Notes under the pieces: generated by a model
Databases searched by the model: none
What the model saw: the letters and a program-made list of their open reading frames with translations, nothing else
What the model was told of the DNA's origin: nothing
Position numbers and translations under genes: made by a program
Part shown: piece by piece, positions 47,501-58,100 of the stretch
Position numbering within the stretch: position 1 is the first letter of the stretch
How the letters are laid out: every line of letters starts with the position of its first letter
Assembly (NCBI GenBank): GCA_024516035.1
Contig: CM044955.1
Location: 44,999,085-45,063,084, forward strand
DNA length: 64,000 nt
DNA from: Bactericera cockerelli
Lineage: Eukaryota; Arthropoda; Insecta; Hemiptera; Triozidae
Reading direction: 5' to 3'

Positions 47501-50500
47501 CCCAGCTAGGATTTGCAGTCAGACGCCTTGACCACTGAGCTCCTGCCGGGACAGACAGTTATTAGTTATTAGACAGTTATGAACCTGAGTGGTTAGATGG
47601 ATGAGGGGTGGACTCGTCACCTGGACGTCCGTCGCGTCTGTGATTCGAGTCCCAAATCTAACAAATACGAGTACAAGGCGAGTTTGAGTTGGTAATTGTG
47701 TTATTACTCTAACTGTGATTAAATCAAAAAATTACATTTGACTGTGATTCAGTCAAATGTGGCTCAGTGGTCAAGAGCATTGGTTACTGACCCGAAGGTT
47801 GCGGGTTCGAATCCCGGCCGGAGCGGAAATTTCTGACCGAAATTTTCTGTTTTCGGGATGGCATGGATGTAAAGGTAAAGTGTCCTGAAGTAATGCGAAA
47901 GCGGTTCCGGGACACACTTACCTTTAAAAATAAAGTCAAATGTAATTAAGATTGTCTAAATATTTTTTTCCTAGAACTCAGAAATAAATCTTGATGCAGT
48001 GTTTTCAGATAAAATTGACCGAGTTACATTGTTCCAGGTTTGCCGTCAACTTTATCATCAGTGGTCATGATGATGACGACATAGCGCTGCATTTCAACCC
48101 CAGGTTTGACGTGAACTATTGCGTCCGCAACTCCTGTAAGAACGGCACCTGGGCGGAGGAGGAGAAAGCAGCTTACGTTAGCAACCCTTTCAGTCCTGGC
48201 GAAAACTTTGTGCTCGAAATATTTTGCGCCCCGCAAGAATTTATGGTACCTATGATAAATTTTTCTTCTTCGTTTTTACTTTCCTAATCCTATTACAGTA
48301 GTAAGGAGAGTCTTGTGATTTCATTTTTGTCTACTAGATATCCCTCCAAATTATCTATGTAATAATAATAATATCGCCTTATTTATACTGCCCGATTAAG
48401 GGCGGAATTAATAGACAACATCATTAACTTAATCCTTGGCAAGTGTCGATTTTCCCTATCTTACACAGTACGCAATCCGTGACTTAGCGCCACAAAGGTA
48501 TTACAAAAACGTCTATTAATTCCGCCCTAAGACTATTAAAGTCCCATTATTCCAGCAGTAAACCCAAGACATATAATTATTTGGTAAAAATCCCAAATGG
48601 GAGGATAACTTGTCATGTCCCGGCTGGGTTTCGAACCCACGACTTCTGGAATCTCTGGATTCACAGATTGCCGCCTTTACTTGTTAGATAATTGAGCTTG
48701 TTAGATAATTGAAGCTAAGTAAGGTCCAGCCATGTTTAGATATGGTAGGTTATCACTCAAATTCGAATCCTCTTGATGATGGTAATTCCCGTCCTGTCCC
48801 CTCCCAGGCTGGAGGAAGATTAATTCCGGTTTGTTTCCAGCAAATACTTAGGTACATACTAAAAGCCCCCCGTCTTAAATAGCCCTAATGTCTAAACGTT
48901 GAAGAGACGTCAAGCTAAAGAAAAGAAAATCTCCACGAGTAAACACTGGTTTAGTCAATGATACCCACGGTGGATTGAATTCATATCAATTTATGTCTCG
49001 TGATCTCGCTGAAGTTAAGCGAGATTCGGAATTGGTGACAACTGAAATGACTGAAATCCAACTCTCGTGATGCTGGCTATTTCCAGCCACTTCCTGGCTG
49101 GGGTAGATAATTTGTGTAGCTATATCTGCAATAAGTTTTACCATAGATAATCTGAAATAAGTCTTACCAAAAAAGCAAGTAGATATTCCATAATACCCAA
49201 AATTCCTTTATGAAACCACCAATACTTTTCAGTTTTCAGTGAATGGCACGCACTTCTGTAACTTCACGTACCGCAACCCACTATACACAATATCAAGACT
49301 GCAAATTGTTCCAGAAGTGAACATTTTCAAAATTCAAACCAAGCTGCTGCATTCATATCCGGCGGCTTTGCAGGAAGATTTGGTCCCTCAACTCTCGGGT
49401 GTCCCTCTGTATCAACATGAGTCATTGGGATTTGAAAAGTTGGACGTTACAAAGGCAAGTAAAAGTGTTGGTTGAGAAGAACCCTCTGTGATCGAAATGT
49501 TGTTTTTGGTAAAAATTTGACGCTCTTTTTTTATGGTTGAAGGTATCAAAAACCCATTATTTGTCAAATACACAATTATATGACGTGTAAGAATGTGAAA
49601 TACCCATGGTGAATGCATGAGCTGCTGGCAGAGAGTCCTACGCCGTGCCGGTGGGCAATATTTTCAAATAAAGTCGGTACTTTTTTGTAAACCTCAAGAG
49701 AATGCTGAATTGGCTAGGAAGGGTTTCAATGGAAAGAGTATTATTTTCTCATCATCATCATTTTTCCTTTTTAGAATTAGGTGTAGGTAATAATTTAATT
49801 TATACTATTGTACCTAACTTAGGTATTCCAAATAAAGGTTTATTCCTTTACTGTTTGGTAAATTTTAAATGTAATCCTCATGTTACAGGGACCCCCTCTG
49901 CTCTTCTTACTCAGCAACAAGTTGAGCGTAGGCAACTTGATTGAAATCTGTGGCCGAGTAAAGCTGCTTCCCCATACGTAAGTAAATTGGATAAACTGAA
50001 AAATATGAATATTTATGACGGGTATTTATTTGGTTTGGTGAAAAATATAAATATTTATGACAGTTATTTATTTGGTTTGGTGAAAAATATGAATATTTAT
50101 GATAGGTATTTATTTGGTTTGGTACGGGGTCTACAATGAGATCAAGCAAACCTGTAAAGCCAACTTAGATGGCACGTTGACAACACCAGTTCTTGTCAGA
50201 TCGCACAAGTTAAGCAAGGTCTGGCGAGGTTGAAAATGAAAACTCAAAATCGATTATTTCGGTCCCACCCCAGCTGGTTGAGCTTAATGTGAGTAGCTGT
50301 GGTTTGTCAATTTTACGCTAAAAGAGACGTTTACAAAAAAACAGTAAAACTCTCACATCTCAGGACAGTTACTTGAACACAGGGTGGTGGGAACTCCGAG
50401 GCAAAACCTAGGTGTTGAAATCCTGGACGAACCATGGACATTCGTAAACCATTTTTTGTTCAACTACAAACACCAAATAGGTTTGGTGACTGTTCTGTAG

Positions 50501-51129
50501 CTGTTTTATGTTATAAATAGCGGGCTGTCGCCCGCTTTGCGGGCCGAGGCATGGCCGTGCGGAGAAATAGCGGTGAAAGCAAAAAATCCTTTTTCGCCAA
50601 TGGCAGGCGTTGAAGTGGGAATTTCGGAAAATCCCGTCTTATGGCACATCTAGACTATAAGACAAAGCTACCTATCAAATTTCAGCTTCCTAGGACTTAC
50701 CAGTTCGGCTGTAGAGCGATGATCAGTCAGTCAGTGACTTTGACATTTATATATTAAGATAACAAAAAGGTTTCTTGTCATTTCAGGTTTTTCATAAACC
50801 TACAACACGGGAAACTCCTCTGGCCTCATCCCAACATCAGCTTCCACACTTCAGTCCGCTTCAAGTACAAGGCCGAGTCTGTGCACAAAGTGATCTGCAA
50901 TTCCTACAGGAACGATGTCTGGGGGAACGAGGAGATACCCGACATGGAGTGTCCCTACGACCCAGGTCGTGCCTTTGTCATGAGGATTCTGCTCAAACAA
51001 GACCACTTCAACGTTTCCATCGATGACGAGAGATTCATTAACTACAAGTACCGCGAAGACTTCAAGCTCATCAATACGATTTACATTTCGGGCGACGTGT
51101 CCATACAGAGTATCCAGATTAAAAATTGA
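44203..51129 (+). CDS. Tandem-repeat galectin with N-terminal extension, complete, 436 aa
   Basis: Beta-galactoside-binding lectin of the two-domain type; insect galectins act in immunity and gut or haemocyte binding. Exons 44203-44562, 47116-47204, 48038-48245, 49233-49454, 49889-49977 and 50787-51129 join in phase (1311 bp with stop). Residues 1-120 are an acidic, charged extension starting MSLMGQCCPCYHRKAK. CRD1 (about 121-255) has the sugar-binding set H168-N170-P171-R172, N181, W188, E190-E192, with K193 where Arg is usual. CRD2 (about 294-436) keeps H343, R347, N361, W368, E371 and E372 but has S345/V346 in place of Asn-Pro, so binding is probably altered. Both CRDs use an 89-bp first exon, evidence of domain duplication. 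The intron after 49454 has a GC donor. No signal peptide, as usual for galectins. Confidence 0.93.
44563..45375 (+). other. Galectin intron 1, first part
   Basis: No repeat or coding that I can name; AT-rich intron sequence. Confidence 0.45.
45383..46816 (+). mobile_element. ~1.4-kb DNA element with GTCCTC-N4-GAGGAC palindromes
   Basis: Ends CCCTCTTCGCGCCGGA and CTTCGGCGCAAAGAGG are imperfect inverted repeats; TTAA follows the right end. Six copies of GTCCTC-N4-GAGGAC lie at 45401, 45480, 45651, 46319, 46672 and 46750. The middle (about 45700-46290) is a large inverted repeat (AATGAGGAACGAAATAATGG and its complement). No transposase. The termini and TTAA hint at piggyBac-like, but that is not shown. 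Confidence 0.7.
47116..47204 (+). CDS. Galectin exon 2: CRD1 start
   Basis: Encodes TIPFNKNLKDCFETGLSVII and QGHLPANSR, the first strands of a galectin CRD. Acceptor CTTAATTTTCAG, donor GTAAGT; 89 bp. Confidence 0.9.
47225..47565 (-). mobile_element. Two tandem tRNA-like SINE (family A) copies
   Basis: Two near-identical reverse copies 166 bp apart (GATAATTCCAGCAATAAGCC at 47261 and 47427) end in GAGCTCCTGCCGGGACAGACAG. The high identity indicates recent tandem duplication rather than two insertions. Confidence 0.8.
47580..47935 (+). mobile_element. Two more tRNA-like SINEs (B-like and C)
   Basis: 47588-47725: GTGGTTAGATGGATGAGGGG, CGCGTCTGTGATTCGAGTCC, AGGCGAGTTTGAGTTGGTAA (B-like). 47757-47935: GTGGCTCAGTGGTCAAGAGC, GGTTGCGGGTTCGAATCCCG, then AAATTTTCTGTTTTCGGGAT and AAAGTGTCCTGAAGTAATGC (family C). 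Both lie in galectin intron 2. Confidence 0.75.
48038..48245 (+). CDS. Galectin exon 3: CRD1 sugar-binding core
   Basis: Encodes FAVNFIISGHDDDDIALHFN, PRFDVNYCVRNSCKNGTWAE and NPFSPGENFVLEIFCAPQEF. HFNPR, RNS and W-EEE are the conserved carbohydrate-contact residues. Donor GTACCT. Confidence 0.93.
48360..48685 (-). mobile_element. tRNA-like SINE (family A) with a MITE inside
   Basis: Reverse SINE A copy (ATCGCCTTATTTATACTGCC ... CCGGCTGGGTTTCGAACCCA ... GCCGCCTTTAC) interrupted at its GATTAGGACTATT site by the 128-bp MITE at 48400-48527. Confidence 0.85.
48400..48527 (+). mobile_element. 128-bp MITE inside a SINE, TAA target duplication
   Basis: GGGCGGAATTAATAGAC ... GTCTATTAATTCCGCCC, flanked by TAA at 48397-48399 and 48528-48530. 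The uninterrupted SINE at 1789-1995 supplies the empty site. Confidence 0.88.
48686..49232 (+). other. Galectin intron 3: partial 5S-like SINE
   Basis: 48985-49100 has ATCTCGCTGAAGTTAAGCGA and CCACTTCCTGGCTGGGGTAG, a damaged 5S-headed SINE. The rest has no identifiable content. Confidence 0.45.
49233..49454 (+). CDS. Galectin exon 4: CRD1 end and linker
   Basis: Encodes FSVNGTHFCNFTYRNPLYTI and then a linker with LQEDLVPQLSGVPLYQHESL. Acceptor CAATACTTTTCAG; donor AAAG|GCAAGT is a GC donor, the only phase-correct choice. Confidence 0.88.
49889..49977 (+). CDS. Galectin exon 5: CRD2 start
   Basis: Encodes GPPLLFLLSNKLSVGNLIEI and CGRVKLLPH; 89 bp, same length and phase as exon 2. Donor GTAAGT, followed at 49993-50123 by three copies of a roughly 43-bp AT-rich tandem repeat. 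Confidence 0.9.
50159..50310 (+). mobile_element. 5S rRNA-headed SINE
   Basis: GCCAACTTAGATGGCACGTT, CACCAGTTCTTGTCAGATCG, CACAAGTTAAGCAAGGTCTG and GCGAGGTTGA follow the order of arthropod 5S rRNA. CCACCCCAGCTGGTTGAG and TTAATGTGAGTAGCTG are the shared SINE 3' domain. Confidence 0.75.
50518..50756 (-). mobile_element. Non-autonomous Helitron, minus strand
   Basis: Reverse copy of the 29951 element: on the minus strand TCTTAATATATAAATGTC near 50756 and hairpin GCCCGCAAAGCGGGC near 50525, ending CCCGCTAT (last base mutated from CTAG). Lies 30 bp upstream of galectin exon 6. Confidence 0.82.
50787..51129 (+). CDS. Galectin exon 6: CRD2 core and stop
   Basis: Encodes FFINLQHGKLLWPHPNISFH, NSYRNDVWGNEEIPDMECPY, RAFVMRILLKQDHFNVSIDD and ends SIQSIQIKN-stop. 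It is the continuation of CRD2 with a degenerate HxNPR motif. Confidence 0.93.
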
Positions 51130-51181
51130 TCTGGCAGAGTGCATGAGGTAAAGTCCGGATCATGCATAAGTAAAAGTTTAA

Positions 51182-51310
51182 GGCCGGAATTAATAGACAA
51201 CATCAATAACTTAAGTCCTTGCTAAGTGTCGGTTTTCCCTATCTTACACCGTACGCAATCCGTGACTTAGCGCCACAGAGGTATTACAAAAACGTCTATT
51301 AATTTCGCCC
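51182..51310 (+). mobile_element. 128-bp-family MITE
   Basis: GGCCGGAATTAATAGACAAC ... CGTCTATTAATTTCGCCC with TAA at 51179-51181 and 51311-51313. It starts 52 bp after the galectin stop, so probably in its 3' UTR. Confidence 0.82.
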
Positions 51311-51400
51311 TAAGTATTAATCGCTGGTGAAGCAAGTGCCTCCTCATTATATTTGAGGGTAGCACAGCTTTATTGAGAATATGGAGGCATCTTTTCTCTA

Positions 51401-51500
51401 NNNNNNNNNNNNNNNNNNNNNNNNNNNNNNNNNNNNNNNNNNNNNNNNNNNNNNNNNNNNNNNNNNNNNNNNNNNNNNNNNNNNNNNNNNNNNNNNNNNN
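51401..51500. other. Assembly gap (100 N)
   Basis: Exactly 100 N, a conventional size for a gap of unknown length. It cuts the PP2A-A gene: coding resumes immediately at 51501, and no further PP2A coding is found on the other side. Confidence 0.99.
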
Positions 51501-51560
51501 CTCCACAGCTTTGTCTCGCACCACGGTTTCCTCCACTGTAGCCAAGGATTCTAGTGGTGG
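51501..51560 (-). CDS. PPP2R1A: PP2A-A exon 3 (cut by gap)
   Basis: 20 codons, [20 protein letters not shown], after acceptor CTTTACAG; the exon continues into the N run. Confidence 0.94.
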
Positions 51561-54445
51561 CTGTAAAGACAATCAAATTTTATTTTCATTTTCCAAGTTT
51601 TTTTTTATTAATAAACATTTGGATCAAGCTTTATTTACATCTTTTATATACAATGAACATGGTAACAAGTTAGAAATAAATATAAACAAAGCCTGATCAA
51701 GGGTGGTGATAATGCCTTCAGCATTCTCTTAATTTTTCTTTCTTAACTATACATTTCTAACCCCTTTTGTACAATGGCTGTGACCACTGTTCACAGTCTA
51801 GAGGTTTGTGAGTTTGAACCCCAATTAAAAACTCAATGAATGAAAGGTCTTGATGTCATGACATTTAAATTTTGATAATAGAATCTGTGTAACCTTTACA
51901 GTTTACACAACTACCAGTCTAATTACTTTCTATTAGCTAAAGGTATTAGAGAAAGTACTGTAATTGTTCACCTTTTTCAAAAATGATCTGATAACATTTC
52001 TGGACTAATAAGACTCTCCTGATTTAAAATAAGTGATTTTTATCAAATGGTCTGACAAGAGTGAGTGTGTGTGTGTCTTGTCTGTGTGTACAAAATACAA
52101 GGTGCCTAAGAAGTTTCCCGGTCCACCCCCATGCCTTGAAAATCACTGAGAATATTTTTTAAAAAAATATGCAAAAATCTGGGAATTGTACCAGCTAGGC
52201 ACATTAACCTCACCCAGCCTGGCTGGGTAGGGTTAATGTGCCTAGGGTTTTTTTAAACATGTGCTCCAATTGGGGATTAAACTTTGGATTTTTGGACTAT
52301 GGGCAGTAGTCTCAACTGTTACACCATGGAGGCTGGCTTAAAGGTGTCCCTACGTATCTCAGAAAATGCTGAGAGTATTAAAAAAATAAAAAACCAATAT
52401 TCCTCAATAGTCTAAATGACATTATTTTATCTTTTAAAGTTATCAGCTTTATAAAAAAACATTGATAAACACAACCTTAGCTTGTAGGAGATGTATTTTA
52501 TCTAACATACTTTTTGTACAAAAAAAAAAAAAAAAAACAATTCAATTCAATACTAACCAAAAGACAGTGAACAAATTCAGGACCACCAACATTGGGAGTG
52601 AATGTTCCCAATTGTTCTGCCAATGCTAGAAGAACTTCATCCTCATCATAAATAGTTTCTGTGAGGAAGGGGATCAGCTCAGCACGAGTCCTTTCTTGTC
52701 CAAGAGCTAAAGCGATGGTGGAAAGCTTCTTGATTGAGTTCAGTCTCAACTGCGGAGTATAAGTAAAACACATAGCAAGCATGTTAAAACTTAGAAGATG
52801 CAGTAGAAATTGTTTATAATAAACAATTGGCTAAAGCAAAGAAAATCTTTGGTCCCTCAGAGTCTTATGGAAAATCACCATTGGTATTGTTTATAACAAA
52901 CATTGGCTATAAGGCACGGTATTAGCTTTAGCAAACAAATTTTCAAGTCCTGTGGCTACTTTCTATTGGTTATAACATACAAAATTTATTTTGATGCCAT
53001 GCGATGTGTGAGTAATACAGAAAACATATTTAGTTCTGCAGAACTTTGTGAAGGAGTAGATGAGTGACTGTCTAATTTGGATCATTTTATTAGCACCTAA
53101 AAGTTAGTATTGTTTCAGATTTTGAATTAGTGGGTTATGAATATACCTCCATACATACATACATAATTGTACATTTTTCATATCTTACCAAGTTCCCTTA
53201 TAACGTACATCATTCTCTATAAGTGGTACATGCAAGATATAGTGAACTTATCCGGTCCCTTCAAGTTTGTTATAAATGATTTCTATTGTACATACATACT
53301 CCTATTCTTCTCTTTGCAATGCCTATTTTAATGAGTAAGCTTCTTCTACAATTTTTGATTTGAATGATGTCCTCAGATTGGCTCTTTCAGACAAAACACA
53401 CACCACAGTACCTTATTCTATTTTTTTTTGTTTTTTTTTTTATAATTCAAATATTTTTTTTTTTTTAGTGGTAGCATGTACATGGTTATGGTTGTACAAA
53501 CATAAAAATACCTGTGGAGGTATGTCTACTGAGCAATGATTTGTTCTATGCTCTTTTAAAAGAGTAAAAAAATACCTACACCTACCCAAAGTAACTATTC
53601 TAGTTGATACTGTTCCAAAGCACAGATTGTTGGATATACATGTGAAATCAAATAAATACTGCCTCTTGTGGGTAGTTTTTAAATTTTCTGTTTGTGATTG
53701 GAAGGTAAAACCCCCGTCTCTAGGTTAACTTGCTGTTGAATAAGACATAGGGTTCAATTATAAAACAGGATTATATTTAATCTTAAGGTTGTATGCAGAG
53801 TCCTCACTGTAGGGATGCCTGGGTCATTTGTCTCTTTAGCTGATTATATTATTCAGAGATGTTTGTTTAAAGCATCTGTGCACATGTGCATTTAGATGTT
53901 TCTTTAATAAATAATTGTCAAGGTCAAAGTATTCCCTATAGCAAGCTTGGGACCACCTACAGTGAACCCTATAGGGATTACAAAATTGTCCCTGCATACC
54001 AGCCTAAGTGGACACAATCCCTTAACTTGGGCTATTATTAATGAATGATATAGAGTGGGGCTATAGTGTGCTGTGATTGGTTGAAACCTAACTTGAAGGA
54101 GTGTCTGGTTTGGCTGTTTCATAATGTGGGCCATGAATTTTACTTCTTTAACTTTGCTTTTTACCAAAATCTATTTGGTGCCAGCACTCCCTCCTGAATC
54201 CTCCATTCCTGTGCTTATCAGTTTTGTGTTTGCCGTAACTACATTTAATATTATTTCAATACCTCCACTTTTTCTCTACGCAAGGAAATATTGATAATGA
54301 TGTGAATTAACAGTTTTGAAAAGAGGTAGTTGCAATAGACAATAGCTAATTTTGTACAAACCTGCACATCCTCATTCTTCAGCTCATCAATGAGGACTGC
54401 TATGGGATAGAGGGAGTCATCCACTGCAGAGTCACTGGATGCCAT
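51501..54445 (-). CDS. PPP2R1A: PP2A scaffold (A, 65 kDa) subunit, N-terminal exons only
   Basis: HEAT-repeat scaffold that holds the catalytic C and regulatory B subunits of protein phosphatase 2A; Drosophila orthologue Pp2A-29B. Minus-strand exons: 54445-54362 (start codon at 54443-54445), 52749-52558 and 51560 to at least 51501, where the N gap cuts the exon. The 112 visible residues ([67 protein letters not shown]) follow the vertebrate protein almost residue for residue over HEAT repeats 1 to 3. A full subunit has about 590 residues, so about 480 are missing, and the 270 bp between the gap and the galectin stop hold none of them. Very strong conservation makes the call safe. Confidence 0.95.
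51600..52550 (-). other. PP2A-A intron 2: dispersed repeats
   Basis: A retroposon-like tail at 51600-51735 (CCTGATCAAGGGTGGTGATAA, GCATTCTCTT). At 52195-52345 is a reverse SINE E fragment that begins with a hairpin (TAGGCACATTAACC ... GGTTAATGTGCCTA). Confidence 0.5.
52558..52749 (-). CDS. PPP2R1A: PP2A-A exon 2
   Basis: 64 codons, [20 protein letters not shown] through [20 protein letters not shown] to [10 protein letters not shown]; acceptor ACTCCGCAG, donor GTTAGT. HEAT repeats 1 and 2. Confidence 0.95.
52750..54361 (-). other. PP2A-A intron 1: no gene seen
   Basis: AT-rich. The block 53786-53995 (TGCAGAGTCCTCACTGTAGG, GGGTCATTTGTC, CATACCAGCCTAA) matches 35947-36145 and is a dispersed repeat. 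Confidence 0.5.
54362..54445 (-). CDS. PPP2R1A: PP2A-A exon 1
   Basis: ATG at 54443-54445 opens 28 codons, [20 protein letters not shown] plus ELKNEDVQ, in phase 0; donor GTTTGT. Confidence 0.94.
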
Positions 54446-55093
54446 TTTGGTTGAAACAAAAAGAACCGTTTCTTGACTCTCCTAGGAAGGTAATAGTGTT
54501 AAGAGAGCAGAGTAAATAACACTTTTTAATCAATAGCTTTGACACAGAAATTGGGAGTTCTATAAAAAATGTAATAAAATTTTTCTTCAAAAAAAGGATA
54601 TTGCTATGTCGGTGAAACTAGTCAAGCAAGTGAACTCATGAATTGTGAGTGAAGCTTCGTTGGCTTTGGAAACTGCGACAAAAAAAATATAGGGTGGAAG
54701 AAAATCTTTTAATACTCGTTGCTGATTGGCTGAAGTTACTCAAGGGAATTATTATTATTATTATGAAACACGTGGGAATTTTGATTTTCAATTTAAATTT
54801 CCCTTTTTCTCTTTTCTTATCAAAATCCACTGATATCATCAAAATCAAAAATGATTTGTTATTGTTATTTTTCAAATTTGTATCGTTCCTGTAAAAAACA
54901 GCGTAAATTACTGATAAGATAAAGTTCGTGAGATAGTACACTCTTGCTGTAAAAAAATTATATGGGTTGTACACTCTTGCTGTAAAAAAATTATATGGGT
55001 TGGGATATAGACCTGACAATTTCAACTAACATAGTAAATATGTACCAATGAATTGTCATACTTCTGCAATCTCTTACAACAAGAAAATCAGAG
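54446..55093. promoter_or_regulatory. Shared divergent promoter region of PP2A-A and RAB3GAP2
   Basis: The two start codons lie 648 bp apart, head to head, leaving both core promoters in this stretch. No TATA box stands out. A 36-bp tandem pair (TACACTCTTGCTGTAAAAAA) lies at about 54939-55000, on the RAB3GAP2 side. Inferred from gene layout only. Confidence 0.6.
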
Positions 55094-55166
55094 ATGTCCT
55101 GCTCATTCAAAGCTTTTGGCTCAATAACTGGTTTGGATGAAATATTTAAGTGTTTGGAAATCTGTG
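55094..55166 (+). CDS. RAB3GAP2: RAB3GAP2 exon 1
   Basis: ATG at 55094; MSCSFKAFGSITGLDEIFKC then LEIC plus one base. Donor GTAAGT. An earlier non-coding exon cannot be excluded. Confidence 0.8.
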
Positions 55167-58100
55167 GTAAGTTTCTACAATAAGATAAGTTAATTTTATA
55201 GTTTTGAATGCTAATTTAATACTGAGATCTGTATCTATATGTTTAGGAAACTCCTGATTTACAAATTAGTTAGGTATAAATAATTTGAAAATAAATAAAT
55301 AAAAAACATACTGATGACTATGGGGGCTAACCAATGTCTAAATATATTTATAAACAATTGGGCAATTTATATTCTTGTATACTAAAAGTTCAATCCAACT
55401 TTGTTAATTTGATTGATTGAGTGTAATACCTACAGTTATTTTGTAAATTCTCATTTTCTTACAGAGAGACCTGATGCTGAATCTGCCCTTCCAGAAGACT
55501 GCCTCTGTGCCATTTCACCTGTAGCTGATATACTTGTATTAACACGGGCTCAAAACATATGTGTTCTAGCATGTAAGTGTAAAGCCAGCCACACACTTAG
55601 AGACATGCATGCATGCATGAACAGATATGCACGTCATGCATGTGTGTTATTTACACTGTCTTAAGCTCATTATTTACTATGTCTGTTGAAAATTCTCATC
55701 TGGCATGCTTGTCAGTTGCTGACTAAGTGCGGTGAGTTCAGGCACAGGAAATTGTGGGTTATTCATTAACCGGAAATTCAGAAAATTCAACCAAAGAAGT
55801 TTTTGTCCTCATTTCTAATTCTTTTCCTCATTTTTTATTTTTCCAGCTGAATGGAGCACAGGTGATGATGATGGGAAATTCCATTTTAACTTGACTTGGA
55901 ATAGAAATATATGTCACAACATAAAGTAAGAATTTTACATTACAATCATAATAAAAGTATTTCCAATGTGGTTACATAAGTGATCATAATTAGTACTTGG
56001 TGTTTCCACCTGAAGCCTGAATGAGAGCTAGCATCCTATTCCTCATTGAAAATATGAGGTTTCACTTGGTCTCTGGGGAAATGTCCTGACTTTATTTATT
56101 TACACTTTATTTATTTTTACAAAACAATCATCAACAAAAAATTAATTACAATAAATTTAAAATAAAAAAAAATAGAAGTATGTACAAAAAAATTAATAAT
56201 AAAGATCAATATTAATTTTTAATTACAATTGTTTTGTAATCCGGGGCGGAGTTAATGCCTTAGGCATTCTCTGCCACTTAACCCTGTTCCTTAACTGACT
56301 CTTGTTCCCTTAGCCTTAGAACCTAGCCCATATATTAAGCCTCTTTTTATTATATAAATACCAGTGGTGGTATTTGATTTACTGAGGGACGAGAAAAGTT
56401 CTGCAATTTCCACACAAGTTTATTTTTAACTGAGCTGCCTTTTTATCATGTGGTCTGTTCTTGTTCAGGTATGTGTATATCTGTTGGCCTGCCTGGTTTA
56501 TATTCTTTGATCCAGTATATCAAGGTAAAGAAAAACTATAACTTCTGTTATACGTTATACCACACTGAAATGTTAAACATTGATTCTAGGGAAACTATTA
56601 CTGCTGTACTTGTGTTACCAGTGGCATCTACCACTCAAGGCAAAAGCAAAAAGTCTTCCAGCATTGGGCCAGAATGGACTTGCATAGCACTTGGTTTCTC
56701 TTCTGGATTTATCCGTTTCTATAATGAAGTAAGTTATTACTACCAATCATAATTACTAATTTAAAAATTATTGATTATGCTGGAGTTTCTTTTTGTTTTG
56801 TCACACCTTTTGTTGGTAGCACCACATCACAAAACTTGCTGGTCTTGCAGCCACTGTAGTCACTATTCATACTAATAGCTACTCATTTTTCCTCACGAGT
56901 TATGAGCAAATCCCTTTAAATTCAACTACAGTACTCAAAAATCTGACACCATTCTTGACTAACATATAAAGATATCAGAAGTATTATGTTTTTGTCAAGT
57001 AAAAAAGAACAAATATAATTATGTTTGAGTCTGTTCATTTATTCCTTGCCAAACAGGATTTTTTTTTCAGCAGATTTTTTGTTCTTGTACATACCTACAT
57101 TTATCAAGTAAATGTATACGAGTATTGTTTAAAATCAAGTATTCCTTATTTTGCTCATGTCTCATTGAACTATTGCACAGAATTTTGAATAGACCACAAG
57201 TACAGGTACCTATATTTAATATTATCAGAAAAATTGAACAAAAAAACACTTTAAAATATACATAGTTGTGCCATAAGTTCTGTCCCATGATATTTACATG
57301 ATTAATAAGAAATAGAACAAGTTATATTTTAACTTTTTCATTATAGTTCATATCATTCTATTTTCTCTTGTTCATGAACTTTTACCATTTTTTTTTTTTA
57401 CTGTATGCACTTATGACAATATACTTTGAAGAAACAACATTTTACATACAAGGCGTCCCAGTTTTTTTTTTATAGAAATTTTCAAAATTGTAGGGGCCAT
57501 TGTAAGACTAATCTCTGATCATTTTTCAAAAAATGACGTCGAGCGGATATACCTACGACCAAAATTAAAAATCATTTTACAACAGAAATAGGTACGAAAT
57601 GTTATTTATTAGGTAACTGCTCAGGAAATTTAAAATTTAATAAATATAGTACTTACATACACTTCTAAGAACCATTTTCACTTCATTTTAAGAAATTAAA
57701 GTTTTTTTTTTTTTTCAAGAAAAAAATTCAACTGGTTTTTTTTTTTCAAAAAAATACCTGACATTATTTTAGTCTTACAATGTCTCCTGGAAATGATTCT
57801 GGTGTCCAAGTTTGTTTATAAAAAACAAACTTGGACACCCTGTATTTTCTCATCATTCTGTTTACTTCAATCAATGTTTAGGTCGGAGATCTGCTCCTCT
57901 CACATCGTCTCCATGATGAGCCCATCACTGCACTGTCTTGCACTAGTCCGACCTACAACCCGGCGCGTCACACATCGGAGCCAGAACGGGGCGAAGAGCT
58001 GCGAGCGTTCTTCACCAGTGTGCTCTGTGTGTTCCCAGGGCCACCACTCGTCAACACGCTCAGAGCTGCCAGAAATCATTTCACTCTAAGTATGTGTGTT

